Part shown: piece after piece, positions 12,921 through 19,872 of the stretch | Layout: every line of letters starts with the position of its first letter | Numbering within the stretch: the stretch's first letter is position 1 | Notes under the pieces: model-generated | The model's database searches: none | What the model saw: the letters and a program-made list of their open reading frames with translations, nothing else | Told to the model about the DNA's origin: nothing | Translations under genes and position numbers: made by a program | Source of the DNA: Bacteroidota bacterium | Lineage (GTDB): Bacteria > Bacteroidota > Bacteroidia > Chitinophagales > Chitinophagaceae | Assembly (NCBI GenBank): GCA_023433755.1 | Contig: JAEYUA010000235.1 | Location: 1 to 19,872 of the forward strand | Length of the DNA: 19,872 bases | Direction: 5' to 3'

Positions 12921-15716
12921 TCAATTCTCCAGCAAACCCACCGGAACAATAAACTCCACCCAGGTACTACCCTTCCTATCTCCCGGTGTTAACCCATCGT
13001 CCAGCAAATGGCTTACACGAAATCCGAAGGACACGGGCAACTGGTTCCACCATTTCGTATCGAAATAAATTTCTGTCCCAACACTACGAAAGGGTTTTGA
13101 CACAGATGGTTTACTAAAAAAATATCCTGAGTATACTTTCGTATAATCATAAAAAATATTCGCTCTTAATCTTTGCAGGTATACAATGCTGGCAATACCA
13201 AAATCCGGATAGGCAATGGGAAAATGATAATTGCCCGAAACCCTCCACATCTTCCTGAAATAATAGTCCTGGTAGCCTCTTGAAAACGCGAACCGGTTTG
13301 AAAAACCGGTACTGGCCGTGTCCACCGTTTGAAAAGCTCCTGTAACCACCAGGCTGTGATTTTTGAATGAAGGCAAAAACAATTGGGCGTTCGCCAGCCA
13401 TTGTGATTGATCCATCATTGAATAACCATCTTCCAGGAAATGCCGCAACTGTACGCCTGCTGTATATCCGAATTTTGGATAGATATGTTGTACGGCTCTT
13501 GGCAGGTATTGCGACCAGGTAAGATAATGATGCAGGTAGAACCTGCTGTCCGCCTGGAAAGTATCCTTGTAAAAACCGGTTGGGATCACGCGGTTGAAAA
13601 CAAAATTAGAACCACCATTAAAAAGCCTGTAGGTTTTTCCTTTTGTAAAATTCAAAGGGATATTATAACCCACTCTTGCTTCCACCTGGTTAAGTGTAAG
13701 GTAATTGTTCCGGTAAGGCAGTTCTCTTTTATACGTATACTCTATGCCTGCATTCAGCATGGGATACCATCCCCCATAGGTAGCATTCCACCCGGCCGCA
13801 TGGGAATTTTCATTTTCATTGTAACGGTAATACAATTCGTTTGAAAAAGTATTGAGGATATTATCACTGTAAAGGCTAACCGTATATTCAGGATCACTGT
13901 AGGTGGGCAGCCAACTGTGAAAACGAAGCAGGCCTGTTGATTTGGAATAAGGTTGCGACGATTCTGTGTTAATACTATTGTCAAGAATATTTTCTGCGAA
14001 AGCTACCGGGTAAATTTCTTTTGTTTCCTGGAACTGCATGGGATTGGTGTTGCCCGTTTCCAGCGTAGGTAGAACAGAACGTCTCAGGGCCAGTCCCCTG
14101 CTTGTAAAATGTGACCAGGTTAGTGTATCCCTGAAAACCGACGGGTAATAATTACCTGTAGCATCAAAAGTTAATTGTTCAATTGATTTATCCTTCAACC
14201 TGATGCGGTAGATATCATCATTGCCATTTGCATTCGAAACAAAATAAATATCGTTTCCATCAACATAAGGTAGGCTGGCGTGGTTGGTTGAAAAAGGCGT
14301 CAGCAAGGTCCATTCGTTTGTATTGAGATCAATGACCTGTAAAGCCATGGTTGCGTTGGGCAGCCTCGTACCCACCACCACCCTGTTCTCATCTATGAAT
14401 CTGGGGTTGGTGAAAAAATAATCCTGCTTCCTGATCATCTTGGTGGTGTTACCGCTAGCAGTTTCTACTATCCTTAATTCAGTTTGCAGGGTATCATCCA
14501 TCACAACCGCCACAATCTTGTTCCCTGATGGAGAAAGGTCGGGCGTATAAAATTTCTGCCCTGAACTGATCCTTTCTTCTTTCCCTGAAAAAATATCCAG
14601 CAGAACAAGATCACTATGATCCACAAGTGTCCACCTGGGATGGGTACTGTAGGCCGTATACACTATTTTTCCATTGCGGTAACCAAACCATTCTTCGGCG
14701 GAAATGGACCGGAGGGAGATCTTATGCTCACCATTCCTGTCTTTGATGTAAAATGCCGGGATCTTATTGTAAGCTGATTTCAGGTAGAGCAGGGAATCAT
14801 TCCCGATATATTGCGGAAAATAAAAGTTTGTAACTGCTCTTTGATGCTTTGCCTGTGAATCCGTAACCGGGGGTAATTGTTTTTTATAAAAATCAAAAGC
14901 TTCTTTTCTGAAAGTTTTATAGCTGATGCCCGCATGTTTGCGCACTGCTTTTTGAAAAGGATAAAACATTCCTTTGAAAGCACTGGCATCTCTTGTAACC
15001 TTTATCCAGAATTCATTCCCATATTTCAGGTAACCATAGTTGGCCAGAAGGTAACCCAACTGGTAATGGTTAGGTACATAATCCTTCATTGAACCATTGC
15101 GAAGTTTCAACCAGGAATATTTCCTGTTTTCCAGCCAGAGACTGCGGTAGCCACTTTGGAAATAGGAAAGCCTTCCCCTGCCCTGTGGCGTCATCGCGGT
15201 TTCAGCAAACACAGCATCACCCTCAAAGAACCAGTCGGGCACCGTGATGGCATTGCCAAAGGCCTGGCCGTTTTCACCAAAAACATAAGAAAGCGCTTTG
15301 CTGATTCCATTCCTGAAATTATTATACTGGTGCACATGCCTGTATTCATGTATGGCAAGATTCTCCTGCCACGGTAAATTGCCGAAATCAAAAACATTGG
15401 ACCCGGGTACGAGATAAAACTCACTGCGGAATGGCGCCAGCGCCACGTAACCATTGGCCAGCGTGGTACGATTGTGCAGAACGATGTTCACTTTGCGCAT
15501 CCTGCCTCCCAGGTCAAGCAAAGTATCCGCTGCCACGCGGTGCACAAGAGACATGATGCGCCTGGCCTGCGCTTCTGCTGCTGGGGAAAAGATCACCCGT
15601 GCTGTATCGCTGTTGAGCTGGCGCCACCTGGTGGAAGGCGGGAAAGCGCCAAACTGCTGTGAAAAACCGGTAAAGGGAATGCTGCATATCAAAAGAATGA
15701 TGGCCAGGTATTTCAT
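12921..15716 (-). CDS. Exported metallopeptidase-like / TolB-propeller / outer-membrane barrel protein
   Basis: This 931-residue protein starts with a signal peptide (MKYLAIILLICSIPFTGFSQ). Residues about 30-285 resemble a gluzincin peptidase: NLAIHEYRHVHQ gives H123-E124-x-x-H127, and VPDWFFEGDAVFAET supplies E165, 38 residues on, as third zinc ligand. Residues about 295-545 hold repeated strands like TPDLSPSGNKIVAVV and DIYFVSNANGNDDIYRI, typical of a TolB/PD40-like propeller. From about 600 to the end, alternating aromatic strands (NSHAAGWNATYGGWYPMLNA, GNYHFPIAYPDFGIASIVYL, TWVEFIVPVGLLEN) suggest an outer-membrane beta-barrel. The role is unknown; periplasmic or surface proteolysis at the outer membrane is an inference. 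I chose ATG 15716 over 15731 because it begins the signal peptide directly and lies behind a TATCTTTT box. It is divergent from the PrsW-GNAT gene. Confidence 0.72.
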   Translation of the reverse strand: MKYLAIILLICSIPFTGFSQQFGAFPPSTRWRQLNSDTARVIFSPAAEAQARRIMSLVHRVAADTLLDLGGRMRKVNIVLHNRTTLANGYVALAPFRSEFYLVPGSNVFDFGNLPWQENLAIHEYRHVHQYNNFRNGISKALSYVFGENGQAFGNAITVPDWFFEGDAVFAETAMTPQGRGRLSYFQSGYRSLWLENRKYSWLKLRNGSMKDYVPNHYQLGYLLANYGYLKYGNEFWIKVTRDASAFKGMFYPFQKAVRKHAGISYKTFRKEAFDFYKKQLPPVTDSQAKHQRAVTNFYFPQYIGNDSLLYLKSAYNKIPAFYIKDRNGEHKISLRSISAEEWFGYRNGKIVYTAYSTHPRWTLVDHSDLVLLDIFSGKEERISSGQKFYTPDLSPSGNKIVAVVMDDTLQTELRIVETASGNTTKMIRKQDYFFTNPRFIDENRVVVGTRLPNATMALQVIDLNTNEWTLLTPFSTNHASLPYVDGNDIYFVSNANGNDDIYRIRLKDKSIEQLTFDATGNYYPSVFRDTLTWSHFTSRGLALRRSVLPTLETGNTNPMQFQETKEIYPVAFAENILDNSINTESSQPYSKSTGLLRFHSWLPTYSDPEYTVSLYSDNILNTFSNELYYRYNENENSHAAGWNATYGGWYPMLNAGIEYTYKRELPYRNNYLTLNQVEARVGYNIPLNFTKGKTYRLFNGGSNFVFNRVIPTGFYKDTFQADSRFYLHHYLTWSQYLPRAVQHIYPKFGYTAGVQLRHFLEDGYSMMDQSQWLANAQLFLPSFKNHSLVVTGAFQTVDTASTGFSNRFAFSRGYQDYYFRKMWRVSGNYHFPIAYPDFGIASIVYLQRLRANIFYDYTKVYSGYFFSKPSVSKPFRSVGTEIYFDTKWWNQLPVSFGFRVSHLLDDGLTPGDRKGSTWVEFIVPVGLLEN

Positions 15717-15720
15717 TGTA

Positions 15721-15728
15721 AAAAGATA
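15721..15728 (-). promoter_or_regulatory. Possible -7 box of the barrel protein gene
   Basis: On the minus strand TATCTTTT ends four bases before the ATG at 15716, one base off TAnnTTTG. It also overlaps the alternative upstream ATG at 15731, which argues against that start if the box is real. Confidence 0.35.
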
Positions 15729-15830
15729 CATGATTCACCAATATTTAAAAGCCAATTGCCTTATCGAGATAAATATAATGAATACCCGGACCTGTTATAA
15801 GTTTTGAATGACAGCCCTTACCTTCATCCC

Positions 15831-17048
15831 ATGCTGCTGTTAGCACTGGCCATAGCACCCGGACTGGCGATCTGTCTTTTTATTTTTTACCGCGACTCAC
15901 ATGATGCAGAGCCGGCACTCAACCTGGGCATGAGTTTTATCTGGGGCATGCTTACCATCATTCCAGCACTGATACTGGAAATGGCTTTGGATGGATTGAC
16001 CGACTTGTCTATAATTGGCATCATCATCAATGCTTTTTTGTTTGTTGCCCTGGTAGAAGAAGCCATGAAATTTTTGGCTTTGCGATTGTATTCCTTCCGG
16101 CAAAAAAGTTTTGATGAACCCCTCGATGGTATTGTATATGGAGTAATGATCGCTATGGGATTCGCCAGCGTGGAGAATATGATGTATGCATTTTCCTACG
16201 GCATGCCCACTGTGGTGATGCGGATGTTCACTGCCGTACCTGCGCATGCCACGTTTGGCGTTTTGATGGGATATTATGTTGGCAAAGCAAAATTTGATCC
16301 CGTAAACAGGCGGATGCTTTTATGGAAAGGTCTTGGGCTGGCTGTACTGGCGCACGGACTGTATGATGCTTTCCTCTTCATGAATGAAAACACCTGGATC
16401 CACCAGTATATCTCAAAAGACCTGGCAGGCTTGCTGCTATTTGCAGGGGCAATAGCTTCGCTTATTGTTGCCATTATTTTCAGCCGCCGGCTGGTGCGGC
16501 AGCACAGGCTTCTTTCTTCCAACCTTCATATTGCCGAACCTGTACTTACCATTCGGCACGCTTCCATCCAGGACGCGGGGCTGATCAGGACACTGGCGCT
16601 GCGGATTTGGCCTGCCACTTATCAAGAGATCCTATCCCCTTCTCAACTCCGCTACATGCTTGGGGAAATGTACAGCACTGATGCCCTGGTTAAACAAATC
16701 CGTTCAGGTCATCATTTCATCATCGTATATAATAATGCCATCCCTATTGGTTTTGCTTCCTACAGTGAAACCAATCCATCTGTTTATAAACTGCATAAAC
16801 TTTACCTGCTGCCCAGGCAACAGGGCCGTGGCAGCGGCAGGTTTGTGATCAACCAGGTGATCAATGATATCATTCCTAAAGGAGCGCAATTGCTTCAACT
16901 AAATGTAAACCGGAACAATACCGCTAAATCTTTCTATGAAAAGCTTGGATTTGAAGTGACCGGTGAGGAAGATATCGATATTGGCAGGGGCTATTTCATG
17001 AATGATTTTGTAATGGAGAAGAAAATAGGCCAGGAAATCCAGGAATAA
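15831..17048 (+). CDS. PrsW-type membrane protease fused to a GNAT acetyltransferase
   Basis: A 405-residue fusion. Residues 1-220 are a multi-pass membrane domain with the PrsW/CAAX-protease-like signatures: EEAMK (E76, E77, K80), GFASVEN (E115, N116), VPAHATFG (H139) and AHGLYDAF (H175, D179). These residues form the presumed active site of PrsW intramembrane proteases. After a basic stretch (SRRLVRQHRL) a GNAT domain runs from about 239 to 395, with IRHASIQDAGLIRTL, the acetyl-CoA loop QGRGSG (331-336), LQLNVNRNNTAKSFYEKLGF and YFMNDFVMEK. It should lie in the cytosol. ATG at 15831 begins the first membrane helix; a TTG at 15804 would add nine residues. TACCTTCA (15819-15826) four bases before the ATG resembles a -7 box. 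Substrates of both halves are unknown. Confidence 0.85.
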   Translation: MLLLALAIAPGLAICLFIFYRDSHDAEPALNLGMSFIWGMLTIIPALILEMALDGLTDLSIIGIIINAFLFVALVEEAMKFLALRLYSFRQKSFDEPLDGIVYGVMIAMGFASVENMMYAFSYGMPTVVMRMFTAVPAHATFGVLMGYYVGKAKFDPVNRRMLLWKGLGLAVLAHGLYDAFLFMNENTWIHQYISKDLAGLLLFAGAIASLIVAIIFSRRLVRQHRLLSSNLHIAEPVLTIRHASIQDAGLIRTLALRIWPATYQEILSPSQLRYMLGEMYSTDALVKQIRSGHHFIIVYNNAIPIGFASYSETNPSVYKLHKLYLLPRQQGRGSGRFVINQVINDIIPKGAQLLQLNVNRNNTAKSFYEKLGFEVTGEEDIDIGRGYFMNDFVMEKKIGQEIQE

Positions 17049-17112
17049 AATAGTTTTAGATAAGTTCAAAAATTTGTCTGGCTGTTTCCTAAACCATCCA
17101 ATACCTGTAAGT

Positions 17113-17137
17113 CTTGCAGCTTGCCGCTTGCCGCTTC
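17113..17137. repeat. CTTGCAGCTTGCCGCTTGCCGC repeat
   Basis: Short tandem CTTGCCG/CTTGCAG words fill the gap between two convergent genes, directly before the stop codon of the LytTR regulator. CTTGCAGCTTG is shared exactly with the insertion in valS (11589-11599). I see no clear T-tailed terminator here. Confidence 0.55.
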
Positions 17138-17138
17138 C

Positions 17139-17885
17139 CTACTCAAACAGCGCTTTCAACTTATTCTTCTTATTACGCGAAACAGGTACCTGGGCATGGT
17201 CTTCCATCACCAGGTAACCGCCATCTTCCTTCACCCAGGAGCGGATCATTTTTTTGTTGACTAGATGACTCTGGTGACAGCGGAAAAATCCATAGGAAGA
17301 AAGCAGTTCTTCATATTCAAAAATGGGTTTTGAAGTGAGAATCTTTTCTCCATTAACCAAAAAAAAGGTCGTGTAATTATTAGAAGATTCACAGCGGATG
17401 ATCCTGCCGGTTTCAATAAACCTGGTTTCTTTAGCACTTTGGAGAGCAATGCGGTGCGAGGATTTCTGTTGCTCCTGCTTCAAAACTTCAATCAGGTTTT
17501 CCAGCCTGAGGTTTTGGTTTTTCCTCTGGTGCATCTCTGTCACCTTGTGTACTGCAACTTTTAATTCTTCCACATCCACTGGCTTGAGCAGGTAATCAAT
17601 AGCAGAAAATTTAACTGCCTGGATACCGTACTGGTCAAATGCGGTTACAAAGATGACGGAGAAAGGAAAATGCTCCAGACCTTTCAGTAATTCAAAACCA
17701 TTTTTGCCCGGCATCTGGATATCAAGAAATACAAGATCTGGGTTGTAACGCCTGATGATAACCTCTCCTCCTGTTGCATCGTTTGCACAGGCCAGCACAT
17801 TCACTTCAGGACAATACCTCGCTAACAAGGCAGCCAGATTATCTATATTATTCTGTTCATCATCTATGATAACGGCACTGATCAT
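17139..17885 (-). CDS. LytTR-family response regulator
   Basis: A 248-residue regulator. The receiver (1-120) has D8-D9-E10, phospho-acceptor D55 in LVFLDIQMPGKNG, T81 and K101 in DYLLKPVDVEEL. The linker (about 115-140) is helical and charged. The LytTR DNA-binding domain (about 145-245) shows IIRCESSNNYTTFFLVNGEK, then ILTSKPIFEYEELL, FFRCHQSHLVNKKMI and VPVSRNKKNKLKALF. It is encoded behind, and overlapping by 4 bp (ATGA), the LytS-like kinase gene, so the two form a translationally coupled two-component pair. In this family the regulator usually controls few genes; none can be assigned here. Confidence 0.94.
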   Translation of the reverse strand: MISAVIIDDEQNNIDNLAALLARYCPEVNVLACANDATGGEVIIRRYNPDLVFLDIQMPGKNGFELLKGLEHFPFSVIFVTAFDQYGIQAVKFSAIDYLLKPVDVEELKVAVHKVTEMHQRKNQNLRLENLIEVLKQEQQKSSHRIALQSAKETRFIETGRIIRCESSNNYTTFFLVNGEKILTSKPIFEYEELLSSYGFFRCHQSHLVNKKMIRSWVKEDGGYLVMEDHAQVPVSRNKKNKLKALFE

Positions 17886-19498
17886 GAAAGCAGGTTTTTA
17901 AAGATGATGAAGATAGTTGTACCGGATGGTCCGGGCTGTATATCCAATTGAACCTTTTCTCTATTGAATTCATTGATCAAAGCCATTCGTTGTCGAGTAA
18001 GTTTTAGTCCAAATCCCCTGGGCTCCCGGAGCGGATCAAAACCCGGTCCATTATCAGATATTTTTATGGTCAGATCATTCTTTTCAGCACTGAATCGTAT
18101 AAAAATATTTCCTTTTTCCTGCAATGCTGAAACGCCATGTTTGATCGCGTTTTCCACCAGCGGCTGCAGGAAAAGTGCAGGCACTTCAACCGAAGATGGA
18201 TCAATATCCTTCACTTCTATGCGGTAGTTAAACCCAAACCTTAATTGTTCAAGTTGCAGGTAAGTATCCAAAATACTGATCTCCGCAGAAAGTGGCACCT
18301 CGTTCTTCTCACTATTCACAAGTGAATCACGCAACAATTTGCTGAAGGTGGAAAGATAGTGATTGGCTTTTTCTGTTTTGTTTTGGTTGATCAATCCCTG
18401 GATGGAACTAAGCGCATTGAAAATAAAATGAGGATTTAACTGGGCATAGATTGATTTTAATTCCGCTTCAGCCTGTTGCTTCTTAAACCCTGCCTCTTTC
18501 AATTTTCTTTTCTGCGACTTGGAATAAGGTACCATTATGATCAAACCAAAAAAGGCAGCCACGAGGCTGCCTGCAATAATTTTGAAAGAGAGGGTTTGAT
18601 CCCACCGGGGTTTTATGGAAAAAACATAGGTCGTCACCTGGTCTGGTTGCGCCGTGTACCGCATCTTCAATTCATATTTCCCTGGTTCCAGGTTGGTAAG
18701 CCAGACAAAAGGATGATCGAAATTATTTTTAGCCCATTCCCTGATCACCTTTCCATCTTTCACCAATTGGTATTCCAGCGCCTCGGCTTTTTGAATATTG
18801 GCATTCAGAAAAAATACCAGATTATTTTCACCAGGTTCCAGGGCGGGATTTATTGGAAGCCCGGAAATGGTATCAATCTGGTTGGGGGGAAATCTTTTTT
18901 TCCACCGGTTCAGATTGGATGTGTCAGCTTTAGGAAGTAAATACGGAGCTATCCTGTTCATTAGCAGGTTCATCTCGTCGGCCAGAAAAATATTAGTGAC
19001 CCTGGGTTTCGCAATATCCCATTTTACCAGACTAGAGTAAGTATCCTCAGTATTGCCTTTTCTGCGCAAGTTCACCAATAGATAATTACCTCTAGCTGCC
19101 TTATATGAACCCAGGTAAGCTGTTGAGGTATGCGGATCAACTTTCAGCGTTGTCCATGGAATGATGGTTCTTATACCGTACTCCAAAACTTGGTATTCAA
19201 AATTTTTTGACTCCCCGGCACTGATATTCTTTACATAAAAATGAGCGCTGGCTGTATCAAAAATGTGAGTGTAATAAAAATTATTCTCTTTCATTCGTTG
19301 ACTGGCCATTTTTTTCAATTGCTCGTCTTCGAATTTCCATTTATCAAAAATTACCAGGCCATTTGAATAATGACCGGTTTCAATCAGTGGAGCTGTGCCA
19401 GGTCCAACATGCCCGCTGCTATAGTTATTTTTTATAACCTGTGCTGCAGACTGGAGTCCACATAGTAACACCACAATAAATGAGATGTTTCTTTTCAT
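17882..19498 (-). CDS. LytS-like membrane sensor histidine kinase (His_kinase PF06580 type)
   Basis: This 538-residue protein has a signal peptide (1-19), a periplasmic region of about 280 residues, one membrane helix (about 306-325), a short coiled coil (326-350) and a cytosolic kinase. The periplasmic part ends in a Y_Y_Y-like immunoglobulin-type fold (about 220-297; LEPGKYELKMRYT), but the beta-propeller that normally precedes it in hybrid sensors is absent, replaced by an unrecognised 200-residue domain. The kinase has LNPHFIFNALSSIQGLI with H357 as phospho-acceptor, QPLVENAIKHG (N450), SDNGPGF (482-487) and RGFGL (494-498). It is the cognate kinase of the LytTR regulator that follows with a 4-bp overlap. 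The ligand is unknown. Confidence 0.92.
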   Translation of the reverse strand: MKRNISFIVVLLCGLQSAAQVIKNNYSSGHVGPGTAPLIETGHYSNGLVIFDKWKFEDEQLKKMASQRMKENNFYYTHIFDTASAHFYVKNISAGESKNFEYQVLEYGIRTIIPWTTLKVDPHTSTAYLGSYKAARGNYLLVNLRRKGNTEDTYSSLVKWDIAKPRVTNIFLADEMNLLMNRIAPYLLPKADTSNLNRWKKRFPPNQIDTISGLPINPALEPGENNLVFFLNANIQKAEALEYQLVKDGKVIREWAKNNFDHPFVWLTNLEPGKYELKMRYTAQPDQVTTYVFSIKPRWDQTLSFKIIAGSLVAAFFGLIIMVPYSKSQKRKLKEAGFKKQQAEAELKSIYAQLNPHFIFNALSSIQGLINQNKTEKANHYLSTFSKLLRDSLVNSEKNEVPLSAEISILDTYLQLEQLRFGFNYRIEVKDIDPSSVEVPALFLQPLVENAIKHGVSALQEKGNIFIRFSAEKNDLTIKISDNGPGFDPLREPRGFGLKLTRQRMALINEFNREKVQLDIQPGPSGTTIFIIFKNLLS

Positions 19499-19587
19499 AA
19501 ATAAATTTTCATCAAAGCTGCAATTCCGTACTGGATGATTGGGCTGCCATTGTGAATCCAGTCAGGATGATTGTGAATTGGTTGAAA

Positions 19588-19619
19588 AGCCAATGGCCAA
19601 TAGCCATTGGCCATTGGCT
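19588..19619 (-). terminator. Terminator-like hairpin overlapping the Lrp/AsnC stop codon
   Basis: AGCCAATGGCCAAT (19588-19601) and ATTGGCCATTGGCT (19606-19619) are perfect 14-bp arms around a 4-base loop. Read on the minus strand the hairpin is followed by TTTTCAACC. The TAG stop of the regulator gene (19620-19618) lies in the outer stem. The stem is built from TTGGC/CCAAT words like those at 549-609. Confidence 0.65.
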
Positions 19620-19872
19620 AGTACACCAGCTGTTGCGTACTCTTCACCACTCCCATAACGAACACACTCTGTACATTTCCAACATTTTCAATTTCACTCA
19701 GGCGGTTCACGTGGAAGTCATAATAGGTATCCATGTTCTCTGTCGCCACTTTGAGCATGAAATCAAATTCACCAGAAATGGTGAGACATTCCAGCACCTC
19801 ATTCATTTCCATGATGCGCTGGATGAATTTAGCGCCTGCATTTTTGCTATGTTGTTTGAGTGAAACATAACA
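19618..19872 (-). CDS. Lrp/AsnC-family transcriptional regulator, C-terminal part (runs off the right edge)
   Basis: The reverse frame is open from the window edge to TAG at 19618, giving 84 residues from CYVSLKQHSKNAGAKF. These match the effector-binding RAM domain of Lrp/AsnC regulators: EMNEVLECLTISGEFDFMLK, VATENMDTYYDF, VNRLSEIENVGNVQS and FVMGVVKSTQQLVY are the standard blocks. The N-terminal helix-turn-helix would lie beyond 19872. Such proteins bind amino acids or related effectors, form octamer-like assemblies, and regulate amino-acid metabolism; the ligand here cannot be told. Methionines inside the visible part (near 19812) are not starts, since the conserved domain extends upstream of them. 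A strong hairpin ends the gene. Confidence 0.88.
   Translation of the reverse strand, partial: CYVSLKQHSKNAGAKFIQRIMEMNEVLECLTISGEFDFMLKVATENMDTYYDFHVNRLSEIENVGNVQSVFVMGVVKSTQQLVY

Noticed and set aside
12451..12924. 157-residue minus-strand frame
   Set aside because: Antisense to the valS C-terminal coiled coil; rich in F and L, as expected from reversed lysine and glutamate codons.
18476..18940. 154-residue plus-strand frame
   Set aside because: Antisense to the periplasmic and membrane part of the LytS-like kinase; no family match.

Overview
The window looks like a chromosomal segment of a Bacteroidota bacterium, probably of the Chitinophagaceae type. Several genes have the Bacteroidota promoter box TAnnTTTG a few bases before the start codon. 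The protein families fit as well: ClpS, an Lrp/AsnC regulator, a LytS/LytTR pair, SGNH hydrolase plus small lipoprotein, and a TolB-like propeller with an outer-membrane barrel. The spacers are full of low-complexity words (TTGGCTGTTGGC, GACTACCGACTACC, TTTGAACTTTGAAC, ACGCAAAGACGCAAA) of a kind I associate with such genomes. The taxonomic call is an inference from these traits, not from a marker-gene search.

Left part (1-4970): the N-terminal part of a B12-binding radical SAM protein (minus strand, running off the window, with a GTG start); a repeat-rich 490-bp spacer; then on the plus strand DUF1415 and DUF488 proteins that overlap by 8 bp, ClpS, an exported SGNH/GDSL hydrolase and a 55-residue lipoprotein one base behind it. 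A PF00756-type esterase lies on the minus strand, with a divergent spacer to the next operon.

Centre (5096-12909): a signalling cluster with a 1188-residue cytosolic kinase (six PAS domains, one GAF, HisKA_3 and HATPase), a NarL/LuxR-type response regulator three bases behind it, and a paralogous receiver that has no DNA-binding domain. A 75-bp direct repeat and other repeat words separate this from valS. The valS reading frame itself carries two repeat-like insertions, one of them a 68-bp nested palindrome that keeps the frame open.

Right part (12921-19872): an exported 931-residue protein on the minus strand that joins an HExxH metallopeptidase-like domain, a TolB-like propeller and a probable outer-membrane barrel; divergently, a PrsW-type membrane protease fused to a GNAT acetyltransferase; convergently, a LytS-like membrane kinase and LytTR regulator that overlap by 4 bp; and the C-terminal part of an Lrp/AsnC regulator whose stop codon lies in a strong terminator-like hairpin built from the same TTGGC words seen at the left end.

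No tRNA, rRNA, CRISPR array, transposase or phage gene was seen. The points most worth a second look are the in-frame palindrome in valS, the PrsW-GNAT fusion, the protease-propeller-barrel protein and the kinase with one full-length and one receiver-only regulator.
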